64,000 nt of DNA. Origin: Clostridium chromiireducens (GTDB lineage Bacteria; Bacillota; Clostridia; Clostridiales; Clostridiaceae). Location of the stretch: NCBI RefSeq assembly GCF_002029255.1, contig NZ_MZGT01000011.1, positions 1 to 64,000 of the forward strand, in the 5' to 3' direction. This document shows, one piece after another, positions 15,473 through 24,001 of this stretch. Position 1 is the first letter of the stretch, and each line of letters starts with the position of its first letter. The translations under genes and the position numbers were made by a program. Below the pieces are notes generated by a model. The model was not told the origin of the DNA. It was given only the letters and a program-made list of their open reading frames with translations, and searched no databases.

Positions 15473-17971
15473 ATGGGAACGAATAATTATATACTAGACA
15501 TAATAGATGAAATTAAAGAGATTCTACAAAAAAATGATTATATAAAAAAGAGATACAATAAAGATATAGAGTGGTTTAAGGAAAGAAAAAACCTGTATAA
15601 GAATAATGCAATTAGAGTGGCTATCATGGGGATAACAAGTAGTGGAAAATCTACTTTGGTAAATGCACTTTTAGGTGAAAAGATTTTACCAATGGCTATA
15701 AGGCCAAGTTCTAGTATTATAATTACTGCATCTAAAGGAGAATGTAGACAAGCTACAATATATTTTAAGGATAACAAGCCACAAATTTTAAAAGACGATG
15801 AACTTAATGAGAATATTATAGGAAAATATGCAGATGAAAGTAAAAATCCTAATAATCAACTAAATGTTACTCAAATTGATATTACAACACCTAATTTTAT
15901 GTTGGGAGAAAATATACACATAATAGACAGTCCGGGACTAGACGCTTGGAATTTAGAAAATCATGAGAAGTTGACTTTAGAAATATTACTTCCAACAATA
16001 GATATCTGCATCTTTGTAACTACAGTAAAAGCTAATAGTGATGGAACTAATGCTGAGAAAATTAAAATTGTTAGTGAAAAAGGAAAGCAAGTAATTTTAG
16101 TTCAAAATATGATTGATTCAATTGAAGAGAAAATAGGCAGAAATGGAATAGTTGAAGAAGATAAAAATACTATCCTAAGAAAACATAAAAAGAGAGCAGA
16201 AAAACTGTTAGGAGAAGTTACTGAGCAAAGAGAGGATTTTGAGGTAATACAAATATCAGCGCTTAATGGATTAAAAGGAATAATAACAAGAGATGAAGAG
16301 TTGTATAAAAATTCTAACTTTAATGCTTTTATTAATACAATAGAAAATTGTGCTGGTAGAACTATTCCTAAACTAGATGGGCAAAGAGCCATAAGCCTTA
16401 TAGAAAAAATTAATAATGTAATAAATGCTGATAGAGAAATTATAAAGGGAAATGAATTAGATACAATAGAAGAATTAATTAAAGTACAAAGTAAAGACAT
16501 TGATAATCTTTTAGATACTTTTGAAAATTCTCAAGAAGAGATATTTGTTAAGATAAATGAAATTGAAGATGTAATTTTTGAAACAATAAATAAAATTGCA
16601 GAAGTATCATCGGATATTGTTGAAGATTATTTAGAAATAATAGATAGAATTAATAACAAAAATTTATATATTGAAAGTGACATATTAAATATAGTTAAAA
16701 AGTGCGAAAAGGAAAAGAAAAAGATATATAATAAGCTTAATCTTGATATAAGGCTTTCCTATGTTCTACCAAGCGTTGAAAGTAAAAATATTGAGATCAA
16801 ACATAAATTTGAAGAAAGAACAATGTTGTTTAAAAAAGAAGGAGTATTAAATAAGGGAAAAAGATTGTTATCTAACATCTTTGATAGAGAATGGGGATAT
16901 AAAGAAGTAGAATATGATGAAAAAATAGTCGATAAAGATGCTACTATACAAATGGTTAGAAGTATATGTAATCAAAATAAAAACAGATATATAGAGATAT
17001 TGAAAGAATGGACGCATCAGTATAGAAAATCTATTGAGGTTTTTTACGATGAAGTAAACAAGAGATATGAGGAATATGAAGAAAAGAAGAGTCAAAATAT
17101 AGAACTCTATAATATAGAAGAAGTTAGCAAGAGTTTGATAAGTATTAGGGATGAACTTATTAACCTAAAAATCGAAGAAAATGAAGTGGCCGCTACGAAT
17201 ATTAATTATGAAAAAAGAGTGGCATACCCTATTTCAAATATGCACTATAACCTTTATATGTTAAGTAATAGGATACTAGAAGAAAACTATTTGCTAATAG
17301 GGAAATATATGAAGTATAAATGTAAAGAGAAGACAAATAAGGAGGCTCTTGAACTTTTCTGGACATGGGATATAGATTCATGTAAAGAATTTATTTCAAG
17401 GATTTATGGCTTATATCTAAAAGAACATGAGTGTGAAATAATAAGAAAAGAAGGCATATATAGGTTTGGGAATATAGTGATTGTTTATGAGTGTGATAGA
17501 TATAATTTGGATTTACACAATAAATTAAAGCACATAAAAGATTATTCAGTAAATATTTTTATTATCTTTAATGGAATTCAAATAGGAAATTCTAAGAAAC
17601 AGATTTTGGAAAGCAGAAATTTGAGCTATTTTCTTAAAGAAAATGATGATTTAATGATTAATTTGGTAATAGATTCAAGCAGAGAATTTATTAATGCAAA
17701 AAATGTACATGAACTTTTATTTGAGGTCACTGATTTAGAGAAAAGTATTGAAAGTAGATTTAAAGGCATAAAAAATGATTATATGTTAATAAATTCTAAA
17801 AACCCGATATATAATATGGCTTTAATAGAAGGAAAAGAAAAAGATAATTTTTTAATTAGTGATTATAAGACCGTGAAAGAAAAATTGTTTGAAAGTCCTT
17901 TATCAAGAGGTGTAGAGGAAAAAGAAATTTTAGAAGAAATTTTAAGTTATTTTTTGAATAAAACTAATTAA
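15473..17971 (+). CDS. Large dynamin-like GTPase, 832 aa (operon protein A)
   Basis: A dynamin-superfamily GTPase. The P-loop GITSSGKST is at about residues 53-61 and the switch-1 region has a Ser/Thr-rich RPSSSIII. Switch-2 is DSPGLDAW. The G4 position reads QNMIDS rather than a canonical TKxD, so guanine specificity may be altered. Long helical segments follow from about residue 320 to 600. A C-terminal region of about 230 residues has no family I recognise. No clear membrane segment was seen. The start at ATG 15473 is chosen over 15461 because GGAGAA lies between them. It is first of four co-directional genes with gaps of 51, 6 and 3 nt from the annotated starts. Function unknown; membrane remodelling or defence is possible. 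Confidence 0.85.
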   Translation: MGTNNYILDIIDEIKEILQKNDYIKKRYNKDIEWFKERKNLYKNNAIRVAIMGITSSGKSTLVNALLGEKILPMAIRPSSSIIITASKGECRQATIYFKDNKPQILKDDELNENIIGKYADESKNPNNQLNVTQIDITTPNFMLGENIHIIDSPGLDAWNLENHEKLTLEILLPTIDICIFVTTVKANSDGTNAEKIKIVSEKGKQVILVQNMIDSIEEKIGRNGIVEEDKNTILRKHKKRAEKLLGEVTEQREDFEVIQISALNGLKGIITRDEELYKNSNFNAFINTIENCAGRTIPKLDGQRAISLIEKINNVINADREIIKGNELDTIEELIKVQSKDIDNLLDTFENSQEEIFVKINEIEDVIFETINKIAEVSSDIVEDYLEIIDRINNKNLYIESDILNIVKKCEKEKKKIYNKLNLDIRLSYVLPSVESKNIEIKHKFEERTMLFKKEGVLNKGKRLLSNIFDREWGYKEVEYDEKIVDKDATIQMVRSICNQNKNRYIEILKEWTHQYRKSIEVFYDEVNKRYEEYEEKKSQNIELYNIEEVSKSLISIRDELINLKIEENEVAATNINYEKRVAYPISNMHYNLYMLSNRILEENYLLIGKYMKYKCKEKTNKEALELFWTWDIDSCKEFISRIYGLYLKEHECEIIRKEGIYRFGNIVIVYECDRYNLDLHNKLKHIKDYSVNIFIIFNGIQIGNSKKQILESRNLSYFLKENDDLMINLVIDSSREFINAKNVHELLFEVTDLEKSIESRFKGIKNDYMLINSKNPIYNMALIEGKEKDNFLISDYKTVKEKLFESPLSRGVEEKEILEEILSYFLNKTN

Positions 17972-18022
17972 AATAAAATAGATGGAGAAATTAGGATAAT
18001 TATTATGGAGAAGGAGTATATA

Positions 18023-18712
18023 ATGGAAGTTAAGTCAATTTTAATTCAGAGTGATGAAGTAACTAAGAATATAATGAGCGAAATACAAGATGATATGATA
18101 GCCTTACTTTCTAAGGCATCTCGAGGCATGTCTGAAGAAGTGGCAGAGAAGTTAAAACCAATTGAAAAGAAAATCAATGATTTAAAGGGAGACTTTCAAG
18201 AATTCACAGAAGAGGATTTTGCGGAAAAACTTGATGATTTAAATACTAGCATACAGAAGATAACAAAGTCTATAGAGAGTACAATAGAAACGGCGATTAA
18301 AAAAAATATAGTGGAACAAAACAGTGTATTATTTCAATCAATAGAAGAAAGATTAGCTATTTTAGGATTAAAGGTTGTAAAAGATGCTGCAAATAATAAA
18401 GACGCTATTTTAAATAAAATAGATGATATTAATGTAGAAAAAGTTGAAGAAAAGGTAGAATTATTAGAAAAATCTATTGGAGGAAAAGTGGAATTGCTAG
18501 AACAGTCAATGGAAAGTAGTTTATTTGATAATAAAATTTCAATTTTAGGAAAAATTAAGGATATTGATGATAAAATTAAAGATAAAGATATTATAATAGA
18601 ATTAATAAATAAATTGGAGAATGAACTTAACGAGAAAATAGAGTCTATACAAGAAGAAGTAGAATGGGGAAATAGGTCATTCTTTTCTAAGCTTTTTGGG
18701 AAGAGGAGATAA
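18023..18712 (+). CDS. Coiled-coil protein of the dynamin-like operon (protein B)
   Basis: About 229 aa, almost wholly predicted coiled coil: heptad-like runs such as KLDDLNTSIQKITKSIESTI and repeated VELLEKSIGG/VELLEQSMES, with no hydrophobic membrane segment. The C-terminus SFFSKLFGKRR is basic and amphipathic and could touch the membrane surface. The start at ATG 18023 follows AAGGAG at 18011-18016. The upstream ATG 18005 lacks a site. It lies 6 nt before the next GTPase gene. It looks like an adaptor or scaffold for the flanking GTPases. No known family was recognised. Confidence 0.82.
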   Translation: MEVKSILIQSDEVTKNIMSEIQDDMIALLSKASRGMSEEVAEKLKPIEKKINDLKGDFQEFTEEDFAEKLDDLNTSIQKITKSIESTIETAIKKNIVEQNSVLFQSIEERLAILGLKVVKDAANNKDAILNKIDDINVEKVEEKVELLEKSIGGKVELLEQSMESSLFDNKISILGKIKDIDDKIKDKDIIIELINKLENELNEKIESIQEEVEWGNRSFFSKLFGKRR

Positions 18713-18718
18713 AAAATA

Positions 18719-20491
18719 ATGGCGAATATAGATTTGATCAAAGACGAAAGATTTTATAGATTACTGGAAAAATACCTTAGTAATGAAAATCAAGGAGTAA
18801 ACTATAGGAAATACTTTGAGCATTTTATTGAAAACTTAAATAAAAAAGAAATAATTGTTCCAGTTTTGGGGATTCAAGGCGCAGGAAAAAGTAGCTTTTT
18901 AAACGCTATATTAATGGAGGATAATGTATTACCAACTGATGTTGATGAAACAACTTGTGTGCCTGTTGAAGTTAGATATGGAGAAAATATTGAAGAAGCT
19001 ATAGTGTATTATTTAAATGGAAGTAAAGATAATATACACATAAAAGATTTAGAGAAGTATGTACATAATGATTATAATGAAGCAAATAATCTTAAAGTAT
19101 CAAGAATAGTTCTTCATAATAAAAGTGAGGTGCTAAAAGAAAATATCGTTCTTGTTGATTTACCAGGGGTTGGTAGCTTAACACCACAAAACCAAAAAAC
19201 TACTTTAGAATATGTAGATAAGCTAGTAGCTGGAATTTTTATGATCAGGACAAATCCTCCTATTACAAGAACTGAAAAAAATTTCATAAATGCTTTATGG
19301 CCTAAGTTAACCAATACTATTTTTGTTCAGAATAAATGGAATGATGAAAGTTTAGAGGATGCAAATGAGGCAAGAGAGCACAATGAAGGAGTTTTAAGTA
19401 GTATAAGCTATGCTCATAATGAAGAAAGAAGTATAAATGTAAATATTGTAAATGTTTATGAAGCTGTAAAAGGGAAATTTACTAAAAATGAAGCAGCTTA
19501 TAATAATTCTGGCATAGTTAATGTTTTGGAGGAAATAAGAAATATTTCAAAAGAATATAAGGAAGAATTAACTAAGACTTTAAAGGCAAGAATCAATGAA
19601 ACATTGGAAAGCATTACTGATAGAATAGAGACTTATAAAACCTTAGCCTTAAATGAAGATAAGCAAAATGATGTGGAAAAAGAAGAAAGAATAAATGAAA
19701 TAAAAAACATTCTCTCAGAAAATAAACGAAAAATAAGAAATTGTAGGTCTTATGCTGAAGATGAAATGGGGAATATTATAGATAGTTCTTCAAAGATAAT
19801 AAGAGAAAATATTGAAAATTTAAAATTAGAACTTAGAAGGATTATTAATAAGGGTATAGTTGATGGAAGCAGACTTAGTTTAGTGTATAAGGAAACATCT
19901 GATAAAGCAATAAACAATATAATGGATGAGGTCTTATCAAATATAAGTGCTTTTATAAAAAATATTAGTATTGAACTTGAAGAAGTAAAGATAAAAGGCT
20001 TTGATGGAAGATATGAAAATATATCGTTTTTCAATAAAAAGAGTTCAATTAAATTTGAAAAATCTCTTCCGGCTGTATTGGGAGTATCAAGTGGTGTGGT
20101 AAGTACAATTGGAGCTGTTGGGATTTTCGGAGGACCAGCAGGAATTCTTGTAGGTATGGGAATAAGCTTAGCATTTTCTTTAATAGGAAATCATATGCGT
20201 AAAAAGATAGTTGAAAATAGAGCTGTCTATACTTTAAAAGATTTAGAGCCTATGATAGAAGATCTGGAAAAGTATTTAAAAGAAGAAATAATTGGTGATT
20301 TAATGGCTAAGCAACAAGAAATAGATGATTCTATAAAGACTTTAAGAGTTAATTTAGAGAAGAATTTTAAGGAAGATATAGAGCGTATAGAAAAGCAATA
20401 CGAAGCAAACTACAATGAAGATCATGCCTTAGAATTTGAAAAAGACTTGAAAGTGTTAGAGGGATTAATAGAGGAATATAAGGAGAATTAA
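18719..20491 (+). CDS. Dynamin-like GTPase with hydrophobic paddle, 590 aa (protein C)
   Basis: This is the most canonical bacterial dynamin-like protein of the operon. The P-loop GIQGAGKSS is at residues 51-59, switch-1 is ETTCVPVEV, switch-2 is DLPGVGSLTP, and the G4-like segment is QNKWND. A helical stalk follows. A glycine-rich hydrophobic stretch at about 450-492 (LPAVLGVSSGVVSTIGAVGI onward) resembles the membrane-inserting paddle of bacterial dynamins. The C-terminus returns to helices. It is probably the membrane-contacting subunit, with proteins A and D as other GTPase partners. The family is firm, the cellular role is not. Confidence 0.88.
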   Translation: MANIDLIKDERFYRLLEKYLSNENQGVNYRKYFEHFIENLNKKEIIVPVLGIQGAGKSSFLNAILMEDNVLPTDVDETTCVPVEVRYGENIEEAIVYYLNGSKDNIHIKDLEKYVHNDYNEANNLKVSRIVLHNKSEVLKENIVLVDLPGVGSLTPQNQKTTLEYVDKLVAGIFMIRTNPPITRTEKNFINALWPKLTNTIFVQNKWNDESLEDANEAREHNEGVLSSISYAHNEERSINVNIVNVYEAVKGKFTKNEAAYNNSGIVNVLEEIRNISKEYKEELTKTLKARINETLESITDRIETYKTLALNEDKQNDVEKEERINEIKNILSENKRKIRNCRSYAEDEMGNIIDSSSKIIRENIENLKLELRRIINKGIVDGSRLSLVYKETSDKAINNIMDEVLSNISAFIKNISIELEEVKIKGFDGRYENISFFNKKSSIKFEKSLPAVLGVSSGVVSTIGAVGIFGGPAGILVGMGISLAFSLIGNHMRKKIVENRAVYTLKDLEPMIEDLEKYLKEEIIGDLMAKQQEIDDSIKTLRVNLEKNFKEDIERIEKQYEANYNEDHALEFEKDLKVLEGLIEEYKEN

Positions 20492-20494
20492 TAT

Positions 20495-22300
20495 ATGGAT
20501 TTTTTTAAAAGCTGTGTAGAGAGACAGAAGAGAATTGATAAAGTGATTAGTATAATTGAAAATGATGATATTAAAGCTAAAAATTTATTAATAAAAAGCA
20601 GGATAATAAATCCCGCTCATTATATTGTCATGTTAGGGGAAACAAGTTCTGGGAAAAGTGCCTTAATAAATAGTATGTTTGATAATAAGATATTGGTTGA
20701 AAGTGTAAAACCAACTACCGGAGTTGTCACTGAAGTTATAATTGGCAACAATTATGAAGAAACTCTTGTAGCTATAAACAATGACTTTAGCATGGAGATT
20801 ATAGATAGTGATAAATTTGCAGCGCTTACGTTAAAACCAAGTGATAAATTGAATAGGTTGAGATATATTGGACCTTGTAAAAATTCGAAATATGATGGAA
20901 TAAGGATTTTTGATACTCCGGGATATGGTTCGTTAATTGAAAGACATGAGGAAGTTTTAAAGGAATTTATACCTGAAAGCGATTTTATTATATATGTAGT
21001 TTCATATAAGACTGGAATTGGGGAAGATGACTTTCAATTCTTGAAATATGTCGGTGAAATCATAAACGATAATGTAGAAGTAGTATTATCTATAAATATG
21101 TGCCCACAGGGTATCACAGAGGATAATAAGAGAATTTCTGAAATAAGAAAGAGTGTTAATGAATGTATTCATAAGGATGTTAAAGCGTTTCTTGTTGAAA
21201 GCAGTAGTGAAAAGAATCCAGTAACAGAGGCATTATGGGATTACATTTATGAAAGGACTAATGATGAAAGTAAAAGAGAAGAACTTTCAGAAACGTTGAA
21301 AAACTACCAAGATTATTTACTGCGTGAATGTGAGATTAAGATTAATTCTAGAATTGCAGAAATAGAAAGTACAAAAGAAAATATAGAGGAAAGAGTAAAC
21401 ATAATTAACGATTTTCTTGAGCAAAAGCAGAATATATTAGAAGCAATAGAAAATGGATTCGTGAAAATAAAATTAAAGTCTATAAGATTAATTAGTAAGT
21501 CTGATATAAGAATTAAAGAAGAGATTTTTAAATACATATATGATGAAAGTAAATGGTCAATGAAAGAAGAAACTTTTTCATTAATGCAGCATTATTATGT
21601 ACCGAAGCTTACTAATGAAGAAACTGAGAATTTAGTTTCATATATTGAAGACGAATTTATTAGCTTGGATAGAGAAATTGAAAATATGCTCGATACACAG
21701 ATTATTAAAATAAAAGAAGATATTAAGAAAAGCGCACCTTCTTATAGCGAAGTTATTGAAGGAATAATAGAAAAGCATAGAGGAGATGTTATTGGACGAG
21801 CTACGGGTGAAATGTTTAGAAAAGCATATAAAGGAACCTCTGGAGAAGTAGATGATGAATATGGGACAAGTAAGAATTTAAAGAAAATTGTAAATACATT
21901 TGAAAGAGCAACATTTGGAGAAATAAATGCTAATCTAAATCGTTTGTTAAAAACAATAAGGGCTACATCTTTAAAAGGGATTACAGAATCTTTAAACATA
22001 TTTACAGATTCAATATTCTTTTTATATGATTCATTAACATGGCAGAAAAAAATAGAAGAGATATCTATAACCGCTATAGATAATTGGGCAAATAATATTG
22101 AGAATTCTACAAGAAAATATTTAGATGAATTAAAAGAAACTAATAAGGAAGAGATATTAGCACTATTTAATGAATTAAGCGAAGAATTAAGTAATGATAA
22201 AAATGAGCTGGAAAATATAAGTTCAGAAGAACTAATTAGATTAAGGTCAGAAATAGAATTCTTACTAAATAAATGTTTACTAGTAAACTTAAAAAAATAA
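20495..22300 (+). CDS. Dynamin-like GTPase, 601 aa (protein D)
   Basis: The third GTPase of the operon, starting 3 nt after protein C with AAGGAG upstream. The P-loop GETSSGKSA is at about residues 48-56, switch-1 is PTTGVVTEV, and switch-2 is DTPGYGSL. The G4 position (SINMCPQG) is degenerate. The C-terminal 350 residues are helical (stalk-like) without an obvious membrane paddle. The three GTPases are dissimilar outside the G domain, so this is not a recent tandem duplication. A hetero-oligomeric dynamin complex is the simplest reading. Known multi-gene dynamin loci such as LeoABC give precedent but not homology by eye. Confidence 0.86.
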   Translation: MDFFKSCVERQKRIDKVISIIENDDIKAKNLLIKSRIINPAHYIVMLGETSSGKSALINSMFDNKILVESVKPTTGVVTEVIIGNNYEETLVAINNDFSMEIIDSDKFAALTLKPSDKLNRLRYIGPCKNSKYDGIRIFDTPGYGSLIERHEEVLKEFIPESDFIIYVVSYKTGIGEDDFQFLKYVGEIINDNVEVVLSINMCPQGITEDNKRISEIRKSVNECIHKDVKAFLVESSSEKNPVTEALWDYIYERTNDESKREELSETLKNYQDYLLRECEIKINSRIAEIESTKENIEERVNIINDFLEQKQNILEAIENGFVKIKLKSIRLISKSDIRIKEEIFKYIYDESKWSMKEETFSLMQHYYVPKLTNEETENLVSYIEDEFISLDREIENMLDTQIIKIKEDIKKSAPSYSEVIEGIIEKHRGDVIGRATGEMFRKAYKGTSGEVDDEYGTSKNLKKIVNTFERATFGEINANLNRLLKTIRATSLKGITESLNIFTDSIFFLYDSLTWQKKIEEISITAIDNWANNIENSTRKYLDELKETNKEEILALFNELSEELSNDKNELENISSEELIRLRSEIEFLLNKCLLVNLKK

Positions 22301-22337
22301 TATAGATGAATAATATCTAACTTAGAATTAAGTGGTT

Positions 22338-22543
22338 ACTTACCGAAATCAGATACATTTTTGTTCCTCAGGACTATGAAAATATCGCTGAAAGTACTAA
22401 ATGGCAGATTGTACCCACATTAGCTTGCTCCCACTTTCAGTGTGACAAGCTAATGTGGAACAAGCTACCATTAAGTACTTTTAACAGCTTATTTTCAAAT
22501 GCCTGCTTCACAAAAATGTATCTGATTTCTGATGAAAATATCA
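22338..22543. repeat. Foldback (hairpin) element, copy E1
   Basis: A nested inverted repeat of about 206 nt. The outer arms are perfect over 20 bp (22345-22364 with 22510-22529). The inner arms AAAGTACTAAATGG/CCATTAAGTACTTT (22391-22404, 22468-22481) have one mismatch. The core stem is CCACATTAGCTTG/CAAGCTAATGTGG (22415-22427, 22446-22458). It is homologous, in opposite orientation, to element E2 at 32.43 kb: both share ACTTACCGAAAT at one end, and CATTTGAAAATRAGCTGTTA (R = A/G) inside. It lies in the convergent gap between the dynamin operon and the AraC gene. With E3, it fills the 625-nt gap 22301-22925, which has no gene. Confidence 0.8.
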
Positions 22544-22700
22544 CTTAAAATCTAGTGAAGATATAAATGTGTTCATATAATAAGTGTAAGCATTAATTTA
22601 CTTATAGATAACCAAAACAAAAATTTTATTAAATTATTCAAATATATATTTCAAGTTTTTAAATTAAATACTATAGATAAACCATTTAAATGTATACCAC

Positions 22701-22904
22701 ACCAGAAAGAAAGGGCATTCTTTTGCGCAGTGTTGCATTGAGAAAACTGCTATAGTATTTCTTCAGTAAAAGTTGTTCCATTCTTGCTTGTCATGAGCTT
22801 TAGCTCAGGAGCATGCAGGAATGGGTACAACTTTTACTGTTAGAAATACATAGCTGGTTTCTCTAGTAACCGAGCAATAGAATGCCCTTTCTTTCGGTGA
22901 GTTA
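22701..22904. repeat. Foldback (hairpin) element, copy E3
   Basis: Terminal arms CCAGAAAGAAAGGGCATTCT (22702-22721) and AGAATGCCCTTTCTTTCGGT (22879-22898) are nearly perfect inverted repeats. Inner arms AGTAAAAGTTGT/ACAACTTTTACT (22765-22776, 22827-22838) are perfect. The core stem is CCATTCTTGCTTG/CATGCAGGAATGG (22778-22790, 22812-22824). The core matches E1 and E2 in layout, while the termini match E4 at 26.56 kb, so E3 links the two subtypes. It has no protein-coding content. It may also act as a bidirectional terminator between convergent genes. Confidence 0.8.
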
Positions 22905-22925
22905 CATATATAATTCAAAGTTTAC

Positions 22926-23822
22926 CTATACATCTATAAATTTATCCTTATTTGTTTCTCTAAATTCTTTTGGTGTTATCTTGAATTTTTCTTTAAAGAG
23001 CTTATTGAAATAAGAGACACTATTAAAGCCTGTTTCAAAAGAAATTTCTGTTATGGATTTATCAGTTGTATTTAATAGCTTTGATGCCATAGCTAATCTA
23101 TAAACATTAACATATTCGTTACAAGTGATACCTAAATGTTTTTTGAAAAACTTCATAAAATAATATTGGCTGAAATTGCAGGTATTAGCAATTTCAGAAA
23201 TGGGAAGTTCATGCATGTAATTTTCATGTATGTAATTTAGTGTAGTTTTGATTTTTTCTGTAGATTCATTAGTTAAAGAAGACGTTTTTTTCTTTAAAAT
23301 TAAATCATTCTCATAAAGAAGTGAAAAGAAATAAAATAGCAGAGATTTTATTTTTAATTCAAATGCAGTCTTTTTTATGTCAAAGCAATTTATAATTTCA
23401 CTTATAGAGTTAAATATTTCATCATAGCCCGCTAGGAAATTGTTTATTATTATGGGTAATTGATGTTCGTTGTTAGATATGGGTGCAAAATATTTAATTA
23501 AGCAGCCATCTGTGGTAGAACTGTTTAACATTCCTAAATTAAACACCATAACATTCCAGGTGCAATGCATATTGTCAACTGGATAGATTGAATGTAATGA
23601 GAATGGTTTTATTATTAAAATATCTCCGTCTTTAAGGATATACGAATCTAAATCTACTCTGAATTCTGCCATTCCCTTTTCAACTATGATTATTTCTATT
23701 TCTTCATGCCAATGAGTTACTATGGAATGCGATACATTATCATTAATTTCGCAATGATAAACTGAAAAAGGCAAAATAAAATTACCATGAATTCTATTTT
23801 CTTTTAAATTTAAGCTATGCAA
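22926..23822 (-). CDS. AraC-family transcriptional regulator with cupin N-terminus
   Basis: About 298 aa. The N-terminal cupin-like sensing domain contains IVTHWHEEIEIIIVEKG and KDGDILIIKPFSLHSI. The C-terminal double helix-turn-helix (about 195-295) includes ISEIANTCNFSQYYFMKFFK and the signature ISFETGFNSVSYFNKLFKE. The start is taken as TTG at 23822-23820, because the upstream GTG is part of the GAGGTGA ribosome binding site. It is divergent from an alpha-glucosidase gene and probably controls it in response to a sugar bound by the cupin. Confidence 0.93.
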   Translation of the reverse strand: MHSLNLKENRIHGNFILPFSVYHCEINDNVSHSIVTHWHEEIEIIIVEKGMAEFRVDLDSYILKDGDILIIKPFSLHSIYPVDNMHCTWNVMVFNLGMLNSSTTDGCLIKYFAPISNNEHQLPIIINNFLAGYDEIFNSISEIINCFDIKKTAFELKIKSLLFYFFSLLYENDLILKKKTSSLTNESTEKIKTTLNYIHENYMHELPISEIANTCNFSQYYFMKFFKKHLGITCNEYVNVYRLAMASKLLNTTDKSITEISFETGFNSVSYFNKLFKEKFKITPKEFRETNKDKFIDV

Positions 23823-23896
23823 TATTATCACCTCAAAAGAACAGTATTTTTATGTTTTTTCACTTTATTTTGCAAGTATTACTAATATTTATAACT

Positions 23897-23978
23897 TATA
23901 ATAGCATTATATTAATATTTTTGAAACAGAAGTGCTAATAATTAATTATATTTAGAAGTTATTACAATACTTAGAAGT
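23897..23978 (+). promoter_or_regulatory. Candidate promoter and direct repeat for the alpha-glucosidase gene
   Basis: TATAAT (23897-23902) lies in the divergent gap, without a good -35 box, as is common for activator-dependent promoters. Downstream, TTAGAAGT occurs at 23952-23959 and 23971-23978, 19 nt apart. Either may be bound by the divergent AraC regulator. This is tentative, since the repeats lie between the -10 and the ribosome binding site. Confidence 0.35.
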
Positions 23979-24001
23979 AATAGCAGTTTTGGAGGGGACT
24001 T

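Noticed and set aside
22338..22904. E1 and E3 as CRISPR repeats or as an insertion sequence
   Set aside because: No regularly spaced short repeats with unique spacers, and no transposase frame.
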